Origin: Periplaneta americana
Lineage: Eukaryota > Arthropoda > Insecta > Blattodea > Blattidae
NCBI RefSeq assembly: GCF_040183065.1
Contig: NC_091117.1
Span: forward strand, 109,298,001-109,362,000
DNA length: 64,000 nucleotides
Direction: 5' to 3'
Shown here: in pieces, positions 23,847 through 35,670 of the stretch
Numbering within the stretch: the stretch's first letter is position 1
Layout: each line of letters starts with the position of its first letter
The notes under the pieces: generated by a model
What the model saw: the letters and a program-made list of their open reading frames with translations, nothing else
Databases searched by the model: none
What the model was told of the DNA's origin: nothing
Translations under genes and position numbers: made by a program

Positions 23847-25454
23847 GTATGTATATGAAGTTTGTATCGTCGGTATTCAAGTAGCCTACTTATGTATGTA
23901 ATTTTTATTATCTGTACAGAAAAAATTTAGCTTATGTGATAGTATGAAGTAATCTCTCACGAAATAACAAGGAAGAGAAAGGTGCTTAAATTTAAATATT
24001 GAAAACAGGATGATAAGAAGAAAATAATTTTTACTTCCTTCCAATTATTAATGAAACCTGGCCACTCACCATTCGCAGTTGATTTCTATGGTTACAGGTC
24101 TATTCTTCATATTCTGTAGCTTTCAAATAATTTCTAAAATAAATATTACGCCTACTTAGCTCTTGTAAAACGAAATTTTCACTTCGACTTTCAACGGAAC
24201 ACTCACTTATATTTAGTTCTTGTATCTTGCAGTAAATTATCCATTTGTGAACATCTTTCCAATATAACTTCCCATTGAAACGACCACTTAAAATCATTAG
24301 CTAGAATTTATTATTTTAAAAACATTTCCACGTACATACTGTTATAATTGTTATGAACCACAGTACAAAAGACAACACTGTGAAATTGGATTAATTTACC
24401 AAGATCAACATCAATACCGGTAGTATAAAATCACATATAGGCCTAGGCTATATTATTTCATTACTTTATGGTATTAATTAGAAGAATTAATTTTGAAGAA
24501 TTTACAAATATGCTGAAATAATTTATGACACCTCTTATAGAAATGTAAAAATATGTATGTACATTTTGAAACAATGGGTATAGCACCACTTGAAAATGTT
24601 GAGCACTTTAACAGTAACTTCTAAATTGTTCCATCACGTTGTCTATAGTGTTCATTTAATGTAGCACTTTTAGAATGAACGTGGTTCACATACATAAGAA
24701 GAAATGACGATGGAATGAGTCGAAGACATACAGTTTTCTTTAATTTTTAGCAAATGATGAAGTTGAATATATACTGTTACTTCATATCCTAACATAAGTA
24801 GAGTTGCCACCATAGATGTAACACCTCCGTAACACCTGAAATGAATATAAAATAAATTAATGTATAGGTAATGATACAAGAATAAAAATAAATTAGGCTA
24901 GACATAACCTCACAAAATTACAAACACATGCTAAAACAAAAAAAAAAAACTTTACGTATCCGTATATAATAAAACTAGATATTCTAGATATAATTTGATT
25001 CACACGATAACCACCTCAGCCTATTTCGCAGCAGCCATTATTAGTTACCAGTTTGAGGTGCATTACCTAATCTCATACTAACCTTGTTAAGTTCTCTAAC
25101 CTAATTCACTGATAATTACGTAACAATACACAGGTCTAAAATACAGACAAATACACATTAATTACCTAATAAGTACAGCATGAAGATAATTCATTACTTT
25201 TGTCGGTATTTTCTAAAAGAGAAAGGGAAAACAGTAACATTATCTCAAATGTTTACATCACGTCGTTCACATTTTCATTAGGCCTATATCAGTAATGCTT
25301 GGTAAGTGAAACAATGCATGAAATTATTTTACATTTCGGGTCACATCATTCGAGAGTCGGAAAATGCAATTCGCCACTTTTAACATAGCATTGCTTGTTA
25401 TATGAGAGAACTTTGACAATTACCTTAACCTATAAAGATACGACCTGTTGGTAC
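23847..25454. other. No gene recognised
   Basis: A+T-rich sequence without a supportable coding region or repeat pair. It holds TAGGCCTA at 24438-24445 and 25279-25286 and TACCGGTA at 24415-24422. Confidence 0.4.
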
Positions 25455-25665
25455 AGAGTTCTTCACATAGCAAAACACAGACAATTTTCGAATATAACTT
25501 AGCTGAACAAACTTCAAATAACACTGTAATATGCTTGGCATATTTGTAATATTCGTGCTCAATGAGTACTGCACAATTAATCGAACTATTTTCACGATGC
25601 ACAATGCTTTGTAATGGACTATTCATCATTTCATAGGGCAGGGAGGCGAACCTAGCGGCAGAAAT
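25455..25665 (-). repeat. Dispersed repeat shared with 45155-45310
   Basis: The minus strand here and the plus strand at 45155-45310 share CTGCCGCTAGGTTCGCC, ATGATGAATAGT and CATCGTGAAAAT-like blocks in the same order. It may be the inner part of a Harbinger-like family, since the second copy lies just inside such an end. An 83-residue open frame spans it, without recognisable domain. Confidence 0.6.
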
Positions 25666-25828
25666 TGTCATGACTCACAGAGACCTACTCTCGATCGTGC
25701 TATGCGCCGTCTTGTGTAATCTCGTAAGCAACGTTCGCAACATACTGCCTCCGCAGCAGGGTTGCCGGATAAGGGTAACGAATCCGTCCTACCAACTTAT
25801 GAAAATTGTCGTACTTCAGCAAGTCAAC

Positions 25829-27343
25829 TTTCACAATGTTTACAATCTTTGTAAATTGTAAACTTTGCTTGTAAATTATAAACTTCTATTTCACAATCTT
25901 CGTTTGTAATGTTGAACTTTACAAAGGAAATCAAATCTTTACAAATTAAATTTTGCTCACTTTACAAGTATTCTGTTTCACAATGAAGAGTAATTTTACA
26001 AAGTGTAAATTTTACTACAATACCTCTGAGATGTGTAAAGTTTGATATTGCAATAAATTATGAATAAATACAATAAAGAAATACTTATTAAATTAATTTT
26101 TGAGTAACTGGATAATATTAAGAATTAAACTAAAGCAGTTTTGATGTTATTAAGGAGTTCTAATGACTCGGACGAAGATATTGAATTTAGGCCTAATCAA
26201 ACGAAGACGTATACGTAAAATTCTCCGGGCAAGAATTAATAACACGTTCGTATCATTGTATAAATTTAATGAAAGGTTTCGAATGAGTCCCGGATACCGA
26301 GTCCCGAACTATACTTAAGAATACCGCGTAAGTATTTATATACGAAGACTGTATTTAATAAATACTCGCACTTAATAAAGAAGTTCCCTGCACCAATAAG
26401 AAATAATTCAATAATGCAATAGCGACACTACTTACGCGGTATTCTGAAGTCGTTTCGAGTTTCGCTGGAATCTCTCCTACAAGATATGGGACATCATATA
26501 TCCAACATCCAAAAGAGAAAAGTGATGCCCTAGCCCTCAACCTCAAAGCGAGAACTGTATTGTTTTGCATTGGATGCATACTAGCTATCAGTTCCGTGGG
26601 TTAGCAGATATGCACGGAATTTCTAAGATATCAGTGTGCAAAAGTGCCCTCAGGGTAGTTGATGTTGTTAAAAGAGTTAAATTCGGGGCAGGTTTTTCAT
26701 CATCAAAATGTTATTTACTATAGCACAGAATTTTTATGTTGCTGATGGGATCACTAATGTTTGTGAGGTTATGGATGCAACATTAATAAATACTGATGGA
26801 TCAACACAAAAAATTAACCTGATTTTGTGTTTAGACATAATTATTCTATCAATTGCATATTTGTACGTGGACCAAATCTGTTATTTACTTATTTGACTGA
26901 ATTTTGTGCTAACTTTGGTCATTTAAGTAATATACGTATTGGTATATTCGACCAATCACATCACATGAAACTCCATTGTCGCCAATATATAAAAATCTAA
27001 ATACTTTTATTTTTTTAAAAATACTTTATATTTTCTTTTGGTGAAATATGAACAAGCTTAGAATAATCTATTTTAGTACAAAATATAAACATATGTATCG
27101 ATAGTAGTAAGAATACAGCGACTTTAGCTCTGCTTCTTAGCGAGTTTTGTAAACTGTCGTTGGAGATCGTGTGTAACCAATAATGGGTATTTGTAAATTT
27201 CTTTAGCTGATTTTGTAAAGTTCGTCAGACTTTACAAACTAATAAAATAGCATTGTGAAACACAATTTGCAAGCATTTGTAACCTTTTACTTGTTATTTG
27301 TAAATTGTTAATTTGTAATTTGTAAGGATTGTGAAACGGGCCC
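25829..27343 (+). mobile_element. PIF/Harbinger-like element A
   Basis: The right end is GGGGCCCGTTTCACAATCC on the reverse strand. The left end keeps TTTCACAAT but has lost its outermost bases. Both subterminal regions are packed with TTTGTAAA/TTTACAAA motifs. A decayed Harbinger transposase lies inside. Two TAGGCCTA/TTAGGCCTAA-type sites are nearby or within (26188-26195). Confidence 0.7.
26490..26960 (+). pseudogene. Harbinger-like transposase remnant
   Basis: Helix-turn-helix region: TSYQFRGLADMHGISKISVC followed by KSALRVVDVVKRV, matching the DMHGISKxxVCRxVRRV pattern of Harbinger transposases. Then VCEVMDATLINTDG matches the first catalytic block (GVIDGTLINI). SINCIFVRGPNLLF follows in another frame. 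The remaining catalytic residues are not readable. Several stops and frameshifts. A possible N-terminal part (SDSDEDIEFRPNQTK) lies near 26165. Confidence 0.7.
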
Positions 27344-28599
27344 CAGTAGCTGCGCAGACCATACGGGACAGGACAGGTCACAGGTTGCCATACGTACGAC
27401 TATAGTCGTACGCATACGACTATTTTGACTGTACGAGGTACGACCAAGCCCCTACAGTCTCGGCTGCGCGAAACGAGGAAACCGGGGCAAATTGAACGCT
27501 GCGCTTGCAGCCATATTGTTGGAGAGCAGACAAATAATAGCAGTGCGTAAATCACGCAATTTAACGCTGTGATGATCTAAAATTGACATATTATGGCCAT
27601 TTTCGACGTTTAACGTAAAATTAGGACGAAATAAACATATTCAAAGTTTCATTGATATGTGTTAGAACATTAAAGAAAAGAAAATACGTATGCAGCAATT
27701 TATAGAAAACATACTGATACATCCATAAATAGGCCTACACAATACACATTATAGATTGTATAATTTTACGATAATCAGCAAATTGTTAGGTTTCAGAGAA
27801 TCTAAAATTATATTAACATATTAACTCTTAGATCACAAGACATAAATATATGCACCTTGATTACACAAGTTCTTGTTATAATCAAATTCCTAAGTGAAAT
27901 AAATATGCGATAATCAGTATAGACTTGTTGTTAAGTTTTAGAGAATCAAAAATAAATTATATTACCGGTACTTTTAGACCACAGGATATAGGTAATCTGG
28001 CAAAATATAATATGCGAAGGTAGCCAAATTACATTGAATTCATTCTTCAATTAATAAAGGGAATGCTATCAATTATAAAAAGTATCGGTACCTAATACAT
28101 TGCATACAATAGGTAACGTGAAGACCTAAAAACTAAACAATCACTTTATGCAAGATAAAAAAAAACCACATACTTTTTATGTGTGGATTTTTTACATATT
28201 GTATTTATATTTTAAATAAATAAAATAGATATATTATCATTGCTTGCGGAGTGATGGTACATATTTTTTTATGCACATATGCAATATCAATAAGATGCCA
28301 TTCCTTGCTTTTGTTAATAAAATATATCCGGCAAAATGTAAAAGAGTTATTTATAGGTGAACTCTGAATCATAAATTCACAAAGGAGGCTTAGCTATTAT
28401 AGCTATTTATTTATTTATTATCTGTATATTTATTTATCCATATATGGATCATGAATGAAAGTTTATTATCTTGCAGATAAATTCATTTACATAATAAAAA
28501 CAAAAAGTTATCTTTCCACTAATGTTTTAACATCTGATGTTTAAGCCTAAATAATTCACTCAGTGGGATTTCTCTACAGTCTGATATACCTGTAGTGAG
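27344..28599. other. No gene recognised
   Basis: Contains the GTCGTACG-rich stretch near 27385-27450, a TAGGCCTA (27730-27737) and a TACCGGTA (27963-27970). No coding signal that I can support. Confidence 0.4.
27393..27412. repeat. Perfect 20-bp palindrome
   Basis: CGTACGACTATAGTCGTACG is its own reverse complement. Related GTACGAC motifs recur at 27414-27450, 29748-29790 and 30538-30590, suggesting subterminal repeats of a hAT-like element. Confidence 0.85.
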
Positions 28600-28806
28600 A
28601 GGGGCGTATTTTGCGGGCTACCGGGGCTACCGGCGGTAGCCCAAGGAAATTAAAAAAGAAAAAGTTTATATTATAACATAATGTAATAATTTTGTATTAT
28701 TAGTTTTACCATAGTAATTAAAATTAAAGTAATTGTTAGATATATTTTGTGTAATAATAGGGTCAGCGGTAGCCCAAACCCTTTAACCAGTATACGCCGT
28801 CCTGTA
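28600..28806. mobile_element. Short MITE with GGGCTACC hairpin
   Basis: The left end GGGGCGTATTTTGCGGGCTACC and the right end (reverse) GACGGCGTATACTGG...GGGCTACCGC are imperfect inverted repeats. A GGGCTACCGGCGGTAGCCC hairpin lies at about 28622-28641. About 200 bp, non-coding. Confidence 0.55.
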
Positions 28807-29296
28807 CTAACAATTAAATATTCTTTATTGTCGTAAACTACTGATTGATTTTAATGATATTGATATTGTAACAACAGAGATAATATTATATTTGATTTTT
28901 AATGATATTGATATTGTAACAACAGAGATAATATTATATCGTACATTTTGCAAATAGCTTGGAAAATTAAACAGGGATGGTATTATCGCCGCGCTCTCAT
29001 GGTTAACATTCGGCAGGTCTTTGAGCGGCCTCATGCGTTCGGCAGGTCTTTGAAATTTAATTGTATTATTGTTTTCAATTTCTTGTGTCGCCGCTCCAAT
29101 CACTCGCCTCAATTTCAATAATTCAACCAATAAGCTGCTTCAATTATTATTAAATGACACTTACTTGTCTAATCCACACAGACTAAACCCTAGGTTGCAA
29201 TGTCTTGTGCTGAGGACGAACATTAAGGTGTGTGATTAAAATTATTATTAAAGAGTTATTATTAAGAGTTAAGAAAGCCAACGTACTCGTATATGA

Positions 29297-29363
<67 letters not shown>

Positions 29364-30269
29364 GCCATTGAACAATATAACAAACTAATGCTTATTCTTA
29401 TCGAGAAAGTAGACGTGACATCGTGACGCTTAGAGTGAAACCTACAGAGCAACAATCGGTCGGCAAAATTATTTTTTTAAAGCACACCGCACGTTATTGT
29501 ATGATGCCGACATGTTAAACATGAGTCCGCGGCGATAACATATCATCTTTCAAAATTCTATTGCCATTACTTTCACACTATTCACTAAAAACGCCCGAGA
29601 CAAAACAAAGGACAAGTATGACAATCGTGTTTACCGCTCTATTTCTACCAGTAGCATGGCGGCGTAAACATGCGCAGACTGGTTTCAATTTTGGACAGCA
29701 CACCAGCGCTCTGTGTGAGTCTAGTATACTATTATAACGTCTTTGGGTACGACCGCACTCTTATGTCGTACGCAATTTTGTACGACTATTTCACTGAAGG
29801 GAAAAAATAATTGGGAACTTACAATGTTGGTCTATAATTAAAATTTATGGTTAATTCGTACCTTTTAGAAAGTTTTCTTCATTTAATATGACCTGGTAAT
29901 TTTATTAACTTCCTTGTTTGTTCGATAAAGGAAATCTTTTATCAATTAAATTGTATCGCAGTAGTATTAAGGAGGCTAAACGCGCCGACACTATAGAAGT
30001 GTCGGGTTTGAGTCGACTGTAGATGAATTAATTTGGTATAATTTTCAGCCGCCGCATTTATTGATACTAAAATAGACCTATCTGCTGCCGCGCCGGCCGA
30101 AGATCAAATTATGCTGACTTTAAATATAAGAAAGTTGATCCTAACCAAGCGTCATCGTGCACGCCTTATTGTGATGACAGTGTTGATGATGAAGAAATGG
30201 GTGGTGATTTGTTTCAATGGTGAATGCCATTGTGGGTGTGAACTGTAATTAGTAGTAATTTTAATTGGA
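28807..30269. other. No gene recognised; tandem duplication
   Basis: An about 49-bp direct duplication (GATATTGATATTGTAACAAC core) occupies about 28846-28943. A CGTTCGGCAGGTCTTTGA motif is duplicated near 29008-29055. No supportable coding region. Confidence 0.5.
29297..29363 (+). repeat. (TAA)n microsatellite
   Basis: About 22 uninterrupted TAA triplets. The poly-isoleucine frames on both strands are artefacts of this repeat. Confidence 0.97.
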
Positions 30270-30510
30270 ACTGAAACTTACTGGTGGATATATTTATTTT
30301 TCGATTCTTCATCAACTGCGTAATGACATGAAGGCGATAATGCCAACGAAATGACTCCAGCGCCGAAAGTTAACCAGCATTTGCTCTTAATGGGTTGAAG
30401 GAAAACCCGGAAACAACGTCAACCAGATAACTTGTCTCATCCGGGATTTGAACTCTGGCCCGCTCGTTTCACAGTCAGACGTGATAACCATTACTACACA
30501 GCGGTGGACT
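30270..30510 (-). mobile_element. tRNA-derived SINE, same family as 35671-35927
   Basis: On the minus strand: A-box-like TAGTAATGGTTATCACGTC, B-box-like GAGTTCAAATCCCGG, then the shared body GACAAGTTATCTGGTTGA and GAGCAAATGCTGG...AACTTTCGG. Diverged from the copy at 35671, so older. Confidence 0.85.
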
Positions 30511-30892
30511 AGAAGTGTATTAGGAAGTTGAGAAATGTACGACAATTTTATGCTGAAGTACGACAATTATCATTAGTCAGTACGTCAGTTTCGATTCCTT
30601 TATCTGGCAACCCTGACTAGAACGTTGCGCGTGACGCCATTACTGTGGCAGCTCATGCTAGCAGCATAGACTTACTAAATAACCGCTAGACCGCTCACTG
30701 GCGCTAGTGTCATGTTTCCAAATTGAAACGAGAGGCTCGGGTCAGGATCATAAAGCGTGTGAGATTACCAAGAGCAGGTTGTGAGATTGTTAACTGCGCA
30801 TGCGGGGCCATCTCATGCACTGTCTGTGAGATCCATACCGGTAATTATTCCATGCGAGTAAACGGAAGTGTGTTATTAGAATATTTACTTAC

Positions 30893-30952
30893 TTACTTAC
30901 ATATGGCTTTTAAGGAACCCGAAGGTTCATTGCCGCCCTCACATAAGCCCGC
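30893..30952 (-). mobile_element. LINE 3' end fragment (RTE-like family)
   Basis: Only the last 60 bases of the family seen at 33488-34288: (TTAC)n tail plus the AAGGAACCCGAAGGTTCATT block. It is severely 5'-truncated and sits just upstream of a THAP exon. Confidence 0.85.
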
Positions 30953-30956
30953 AAAT

Positions 30957-31106
30957 ATGTCACTTAAATATTGCGTACCTACCTCTAAAGGCAATTATTT
31001 AACTGGTTCGAAAGTCAATGTCTTTATATTCCTTAAAGAAGAAGATTTACGCCGGAAATATATCATGACGATGCATCGGAATAATTTTGTCCCAACTAAT
31101 TGTGAG
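30957..31106 (+). CDS. THAP-domain exon (partial gene or element)
   Basis: A 50-codon frame starts ATG at 30957 and ends exactly at a GTAAGT donor (31107). It encodes YCVPTSKGNYLTGSKVNVFI, then FLKEEDLRRKYIMTMHRNNF. This matches the first half of a THAP zinc finger (normally CxxxCK...VxVFxFPKDExLRxKWxxxIxRxxF). The second zinc cysteine is replaced by Ser (CVPTS), so this copy may not bind zinc. THAP domains sit at the N-terminus of P/THAP9 transposases and, as I recall, some ISL2EU-type elements. No following exon was found. A related pair of fragments lies at 63825-64000. It may be a transposon exon and not a host gene. Confidence 0.55.
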
Positions 31107-31784
31107 GTAAGTATGACTAGCTGGTAATTAAAGTATTTGATATGTATAAATAATCTAAGATACGTGTATAATATTAAAACTAGTATGAAAAATAAAACAT
31201 GAATTTCAGGTTGGTATAAATTACTGTGTAAATTGATACTTCATGTTTGAGGTTAGTTCAACATGCATAGTACTATTGTGAATAGGCCTATTAATTTGAG
31301 ATTTTCTGATATTTTTAATAGTTGACGATGGAAGATGGTAATATCGGTGGTGCTGCAAGTTTCTGTCCTTGAGGAGCAGTTGGACGTCATCATATGGCAG
31401 CGCTGCTTATACACGCACATCACAGTGTCGGTGACTGACTGGTCGTGCAGCTGGAGGTGAGAAAGCAGAAGGAAGATAGTGAAATTAAGACTGTTGAACA
31501 ATTGTTCCCAGCAGAAAAGGAATACAATCCTTTGAATAAGAAGCCTGCAATGGATATAAAATATAGTGTTTTCTTCATTGAAGGATCATCATACAGTTGG
31601 GTTTACTTGGTTATTAGGTTTAGAACATTGTGTATCTGGAACCATTTCTAGTACCATGTATGGAAAAGGTTATCTTTTCTGAGAACTACAATAGTGCAAA
31701 AGATAAAGGGGCTTTCTTAAAGCAACACTGCACCTTGTCAGATGCAGCAATTACTCTGCTGATGAGACTAAGAGGCAGACAGTA
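31107..31784. other. Unassigned, between THAP exon and YqaJ remnant
   Basis: A charged frame (QLEVRKQKEDSEIKTVEQLF) can be read near 31448-31520 but has no recognised domain. A TAGGCCTA lies at 31283-31290. Confidence 0.3.
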
Positions 31785-32390
31785 AACACTAGATGGACAG
31801 AACTCAGAAAGTGTAGATTTACTGCAAGTAACTTTGTATCTTACTCAAATCCTGTCGGTGGGATAGATTTCCCCCATTCGTCTTTAAAAAACTTGTTGGT
31901 TAAGATATGTCAAGTTTAAAAGCTGTGTAGTGAGGAAAACACCATGAAGCAGTAGCTGTGTTAGAAGTCTCAGAATTATTAAAATCACAGATTCAAGCAA
32001 CAGGCTTATGGCTTCATTCAACAGGCGTACTAGGAGCAAGTCTTGATGGACTTAATGATATTCAGGGGAAAACATGTACACGTGAAATAAAATGCCCCTA
32101 TAAATACAAAAACACAACATTGACTCAGGCACTGAAAGGGATAAATGATTATATATTGTTTGTGGATGATGATGCTTTTTTTAAATATGGACCATGATTA
32201 CTATCATCAAATCCAAGGTCAGTTGTATATGACAGGTTGTGATGTAGGATATTTGGCAGTATGGACTCCACAGCAGCCTGTTGTGTATTTCGTTGAGAAG
32301 GATTCTTCATGCAAAAAAAAAAACATGCAAATATTGCAGTCATTTTTCATTCATAAATTCGTGCCATGGTTGCACGAACATAAGAAGTAA
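31785..32390 (+). pseudogene. YqaJ-like (PD-(D/E)XK) nuclease domain, frameshifted
   Basis: YqaJ domains are phage-type exonuclease folds that in animals are mostly carried by transposons. Readable blocks: NTRWTELRKCRFTASNF (N-terminal), then GLWLHSTGVLGASLDGL (active-site region, normally GASPDGL), REIKCPYKYKN (catalytic E-x-K) and, after a frameshift near 32195, DYYHQIQGQLYMTGCDVGYL (conserved Gln region). It ends with VVYFVEKD. The Pro-to-Ser/Leu change next to the active-site Asp, several stops before 31958 and the frameshift make it a pseudogene. It lies on the same strand and about 0.7 kb after the THAP exon. Confidence 0.8.
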
Positions 32391-32759
32391 TAATGTGAAA
32401 AGAGTTACATTAATACACTTAAAGAAAAAAATGTGGTGAACAAATTTTTAAGTCATTGTAGTTTTCCAAATAAGGATCTGTGAAAGAAAAACCAAATTAG
32501 GAAAGAAACTACACGTTTCATTTCGCTAAAAACAACACATCCAGGTGTAGACAAATATCTGGCGTCAGGTTGCCATGGCACTATAAAATTTTTGTATGGT
32601 GCCTGAATTTTTTTTATCGAGTTCTAACTTCTCAAATTTTCAGTTTCTTTTAGACTATGTTGTTTCGACCAATATATAATGTTCACAAAAGCAGTCGTAG
32701 GAAGAAGTTTAAGTGCGTAATGTGTTTTATTAATTAAATATAATATTGTTTAATGTATC

Positions 32760-32905
32760 TGTAGTAAATATAGGGGCATTTTATTTCAAGTGTACATGTT
32801 TTTCCCCTCAACATCAGTAAGTCCATCAGGACTTGCTCCTAGTATGCCTGATGGATGAAGCCATAAACCTGTTTCTTGAATAAATGGGTAAAATGAAGAG
32901 CCTTA
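32760..32905 (-). pseudogene. Second YqaJ fragment, inverted
   Basis: The minus strand reads ETGLWLHPSGILGASPDGLT, keeping the canonical SPDGL, and then continues to a frameshifted EIKCP region. It is an independent, inverted partial copy of the domain at 31785-32390, about 370 bp away. Too short to be functional. Confidence 0.75.
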
Positions 32906-33176
32906 AATTTTTGAAATTTTGTGTATTTCTGTAATGTCAAACATAATTCTTAACAATACAAGTGAACTATCAAAATCAAACCGAAAATTGCTGTCAAGGC
33001 ATTAACAATATGCTTAACTCCACTGTTCTATAGTACTGCTCTTCTCTAATGTGCCGTTTTACCCCTCTATTTTGACAGCCTTACACCTACGTGGCACTAA
33101 AAAAAAATCCTTAATATCATAAAAGTAAGTTTCTGTTACCAAATGTTGCAAGATGATTTTAAATGTGTTAAAATGT

Positions 33177-33221
<45 letters not shown>

Positions 33222-33487
33222 GTTGTGACAATTTCTTGAATGTAGCAACTGCTATGGAGCTAAAACAGTTGTTTGATTTGTTCAGTCTAACATTTGGTTC
33301 AGAATGATAATTATATTTCGTGCTGTAACTGTGAAATTTAGATCTATTAATATAATTGTTGAGGTTTTTTTCAACACCTAATAAACAGGTTAGTATGCTT
33401 AGATTTACTTACAACAGTTAAAATTTTTTCTCTGATGAATAAAGATCTATAATGTTTATCATAAGGAAAGTCTGTATACATAGCACT
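32906..33487. other. No gene; (TA)n microsatellite at 33179-33219
   Basis: About 20 TA dinucleotides in a row at 33179-33219. Nothing else supportable. Confidence 0.6.
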
Positions 33488-34288
33488 TAAGTTATTTACT
33501 GGCTTTTAAGGAACTCGGAGGTTCATTGCCGCCCTCACATAAGCCCGCCATTGGTCCCTATCCTGAGCAAGATTAATCCAGTCCCTATCATCATATCCCA
33601 CATCCCTCAAATCCATTTTAATATTTTCTTCCCATCTATGTCTCGGCCTCCCAACCAACATTATATATGCATTTCTGAATTCGCCCCATACGTGCTACAT
33701 GCCCTGCCCATCTTAAACGTCACACCCTTAGCCTATGTTCCTTTCTCAAAGTGAGAGTCCAAGTTTCACAACAATAAAGAACAACCGGTAATATAACTGT
33801 TTTATAAATTCTAACTTTCAGATTTTTTGACAGCAGACTGGATGATAAAGCATTGTATTCTTCGCCTGACATAATTAGGAACATTAAATCCAGACGTTTG
33901 AGATGGGCAGGGCATGTAGCACGTATGGGTGAATCCAGAAATGCATATAGAGTGTTATTTGGGAGACCGGAGGGAAAAAGACCTTTAGGGAGGCCGAGAC
34001 GTAGATGGGAAGATAATATTAAAATGGATTTGAGGGAGGTGGGATATGATAGAGACTGGATTAATCTTGCATAGGATAGAGACCGATGGCGGGCTTATGT
34101 GAGGGCGGCAATGAACCTTCGGGTTCCTTAAAAGCCATTTGTAAGTAAGTAAGTAAGACTGGATGATAAAAGCTTCTCAACCGAATAATAACAGACATTT
34201 CCCATATTAATTCTGTGTTTAATTTCCTCCCGAGTATCATTTATATTTGGTACTCTTGCTCCCAGGTATTTGAAATTTTCCACCTCGG
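33488..34288 (-). mobile_element. 5'-truncated LINE copy (RTE-like) with 12-bp target duplication
   Basis: The minus strand encodes thumb and C-terminal reverse transcriptase sequence (ENFKYLGARVPNINDTREE near 34260-34220). It continues past a nested insertion into the C-terminus, ending in AAMNL-type codons and a (TAAG)-type tail. ATACATAGCACT flanks both ends (33476-33487 and 34289-34300). Confidence 0.85.
33850..34155 (+). mobile_element. Nested 5'-truncated copy of the same LINE, opposite strand
   Basis: It encodes the C-terminal segment RRLRWAGHVARMGESRNAYR then GRPRRRWEDNIKMDLREVGY and DRDWINLA, followed by a stop, ending in (TAAG)n. AGACTGGATGATAAA flanks it on both sides (33835-33849 and 34156-34170). 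It lies inside the 33488-34288 copy. Confidence 0.92.
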
Positions 34289-34449
34289 ATACATAGCACT
34301 GCTATACGAATACATAAGATATTACACCATAGAGAAGTGCATAATATGAGTTTTGAAGATATGTTCGGGGATAAGAGGTTTTAAATGCCTTAATAAATAA
34401 ATGAATCTCGAATGTTTAACATATATGGAGTTATCATGTCAATTTGGTG

Positions 34450-34800
34450 TCCAGTATAATCCCTAATGATAATAATCCCAACAGAGCTGTTCAGTGTGAC
34501 GTCCATTCATGGCAATGCATTCCTCTGCCCTTCGGCGTAAGGAATCACTCACCATTTGAATTTGTTTTAATATGTTAATAAAAAGGTCCTGATAACCATC
34601 CCCAGTTAATCTCTGTCGTAGCACGTGTGGCCCTATTAATCTGTCACTAAGAACGGCTGCCCATACGGTGATTGAGAATCGGTGCTGATGCCTTGTTTCT
34701 TCAACTGAATGGAGATTTTCATCTGCCCACACATACTGATTACGAAAATTCACAACACCATCTCTGCTGAACCCCGCTCACATCTGCAACCAGACTTTTG
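34450..34800 (-). pseudogene. Mariner/rosa-like transposase fragment
   Basis: VNFRNQYVWADENLHSVEET, FSITVWAAVLSDRLIGPHVL and a C-terminal CIAMNGRHTEQL can be read. The second and third catalytic blocks between LFINIL and QIQMVS are deleted. A short inverted copy of the C-terminus (CIAINGRHIEHLL, plus strand) lies at about 34890-34932. Not functional. Confidence 0.75.
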
Positions 34801-34939
34801 TTTTCAGTATTCCTTGGGACCTATCAGTATTCCATGCCAGGTGTCAACTACGGTATGATTATCTGATAGTCTGCTGTATTGCAGGGCAGAGAATTGCATT
34901 GCCATAAATGGACGTCACATTGAGCACCTCCTATGAGCA

Positions 34940-35659
34940 AGTGTACAGAACTCAGAAAGTATGTGTTGTAGGACTCATGTCTATTAGACATTATTTTCTT
35001 GTTTTTATGCATACTATCACCTCCTAAAATATTGGATACTTTTTTTTAACAACCTGTATATTTCAGATTTTACAGTTTCTTCAATGAAACGGACACTCTC
35101 TCTGAAAAAGTCAGAGTTAAACATTCTTTGCACAAAGTTTCAGGATAAAACATATGATGGAAAAGAACGAACCAATTCTAAAAATATATAGGATATTAAA
35201 ATATTAGTTAAATGTGTGAAACCCAAGGCACTGAGTTTTTAAGAAAAAATTCTGAAATAGCCTGCAGGAGATACTACAGCCAGGGGATGAGATGATAACA
35301 GATCAGTAATGGATAGAGAATATAACATAATGTATTTGAACAGCTTTTTTTTTGATAATTTTTTAAATATATTTTTTTAAATAACGACTTGACGACTTTT
35401 TATACAAGTAGACCTATTATTATCATCTAGCGGGTATTTGTTATTAATTTTGAATACCTATAGTTTAAAAATTGATTTATTATGTTTTGTATTACTACTG
35501 GATAAACACAGCAGACCACTTCTTAACACTGTTTAATATTCTATAACAATATTTCGTGAATAAAAATAGAGATATATAAAATTTCAAACTCATTCCATTA
35601 CTGGAAATCAATTTCCGTGCTAAAAGGCATTATGTCACTTTTATATAATAATTATTTTT
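34940..35659. other. No gene recognised
   Basis: A+T-rich sequence without coding or repeat signals that I can support. Confidence 0.4.
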
Positions 35660-35670
35660 AAATGATTAAA

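Larger units (their letters stand above)
25757..30615. mobile_element. Candidate outer hAT-like element (CAGGGTTGCC termini)
   Basis: CAGGGTTGCCGGATAA at 25757 and, in reverse complement, CAGGGTTGCCAGATAA ending at 30615 are inverted. Both are followed inward by AATTGTCGTACTTCAGCA. No matching 8-bp flanks were found. A further CAGGTTGCC-type end lies at 27380. These may therefore be ends of separate insertions and not one 4.9-kb element. Confidence 0.35.

Noticed and set aside
29183-29455. Poly-isoleucine open frames on both strands
   Set aside because: Products of the (TAA)n microsatellite.
25757-30615. A single 4.9-kb hAT element with CAGGGTTGCC ends
   Set aside because: Kept only as a low-confidence candidate: the flanking 8-mers do not match and a third similar end lies at 27380.
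31785-32905. Integrated phage or virus suggested by the YqaJ domain
   Set aside because: No structural or polymerase genes nearby; YqaJ domains are common in animal transposons, and a THAP exon lies next to it.
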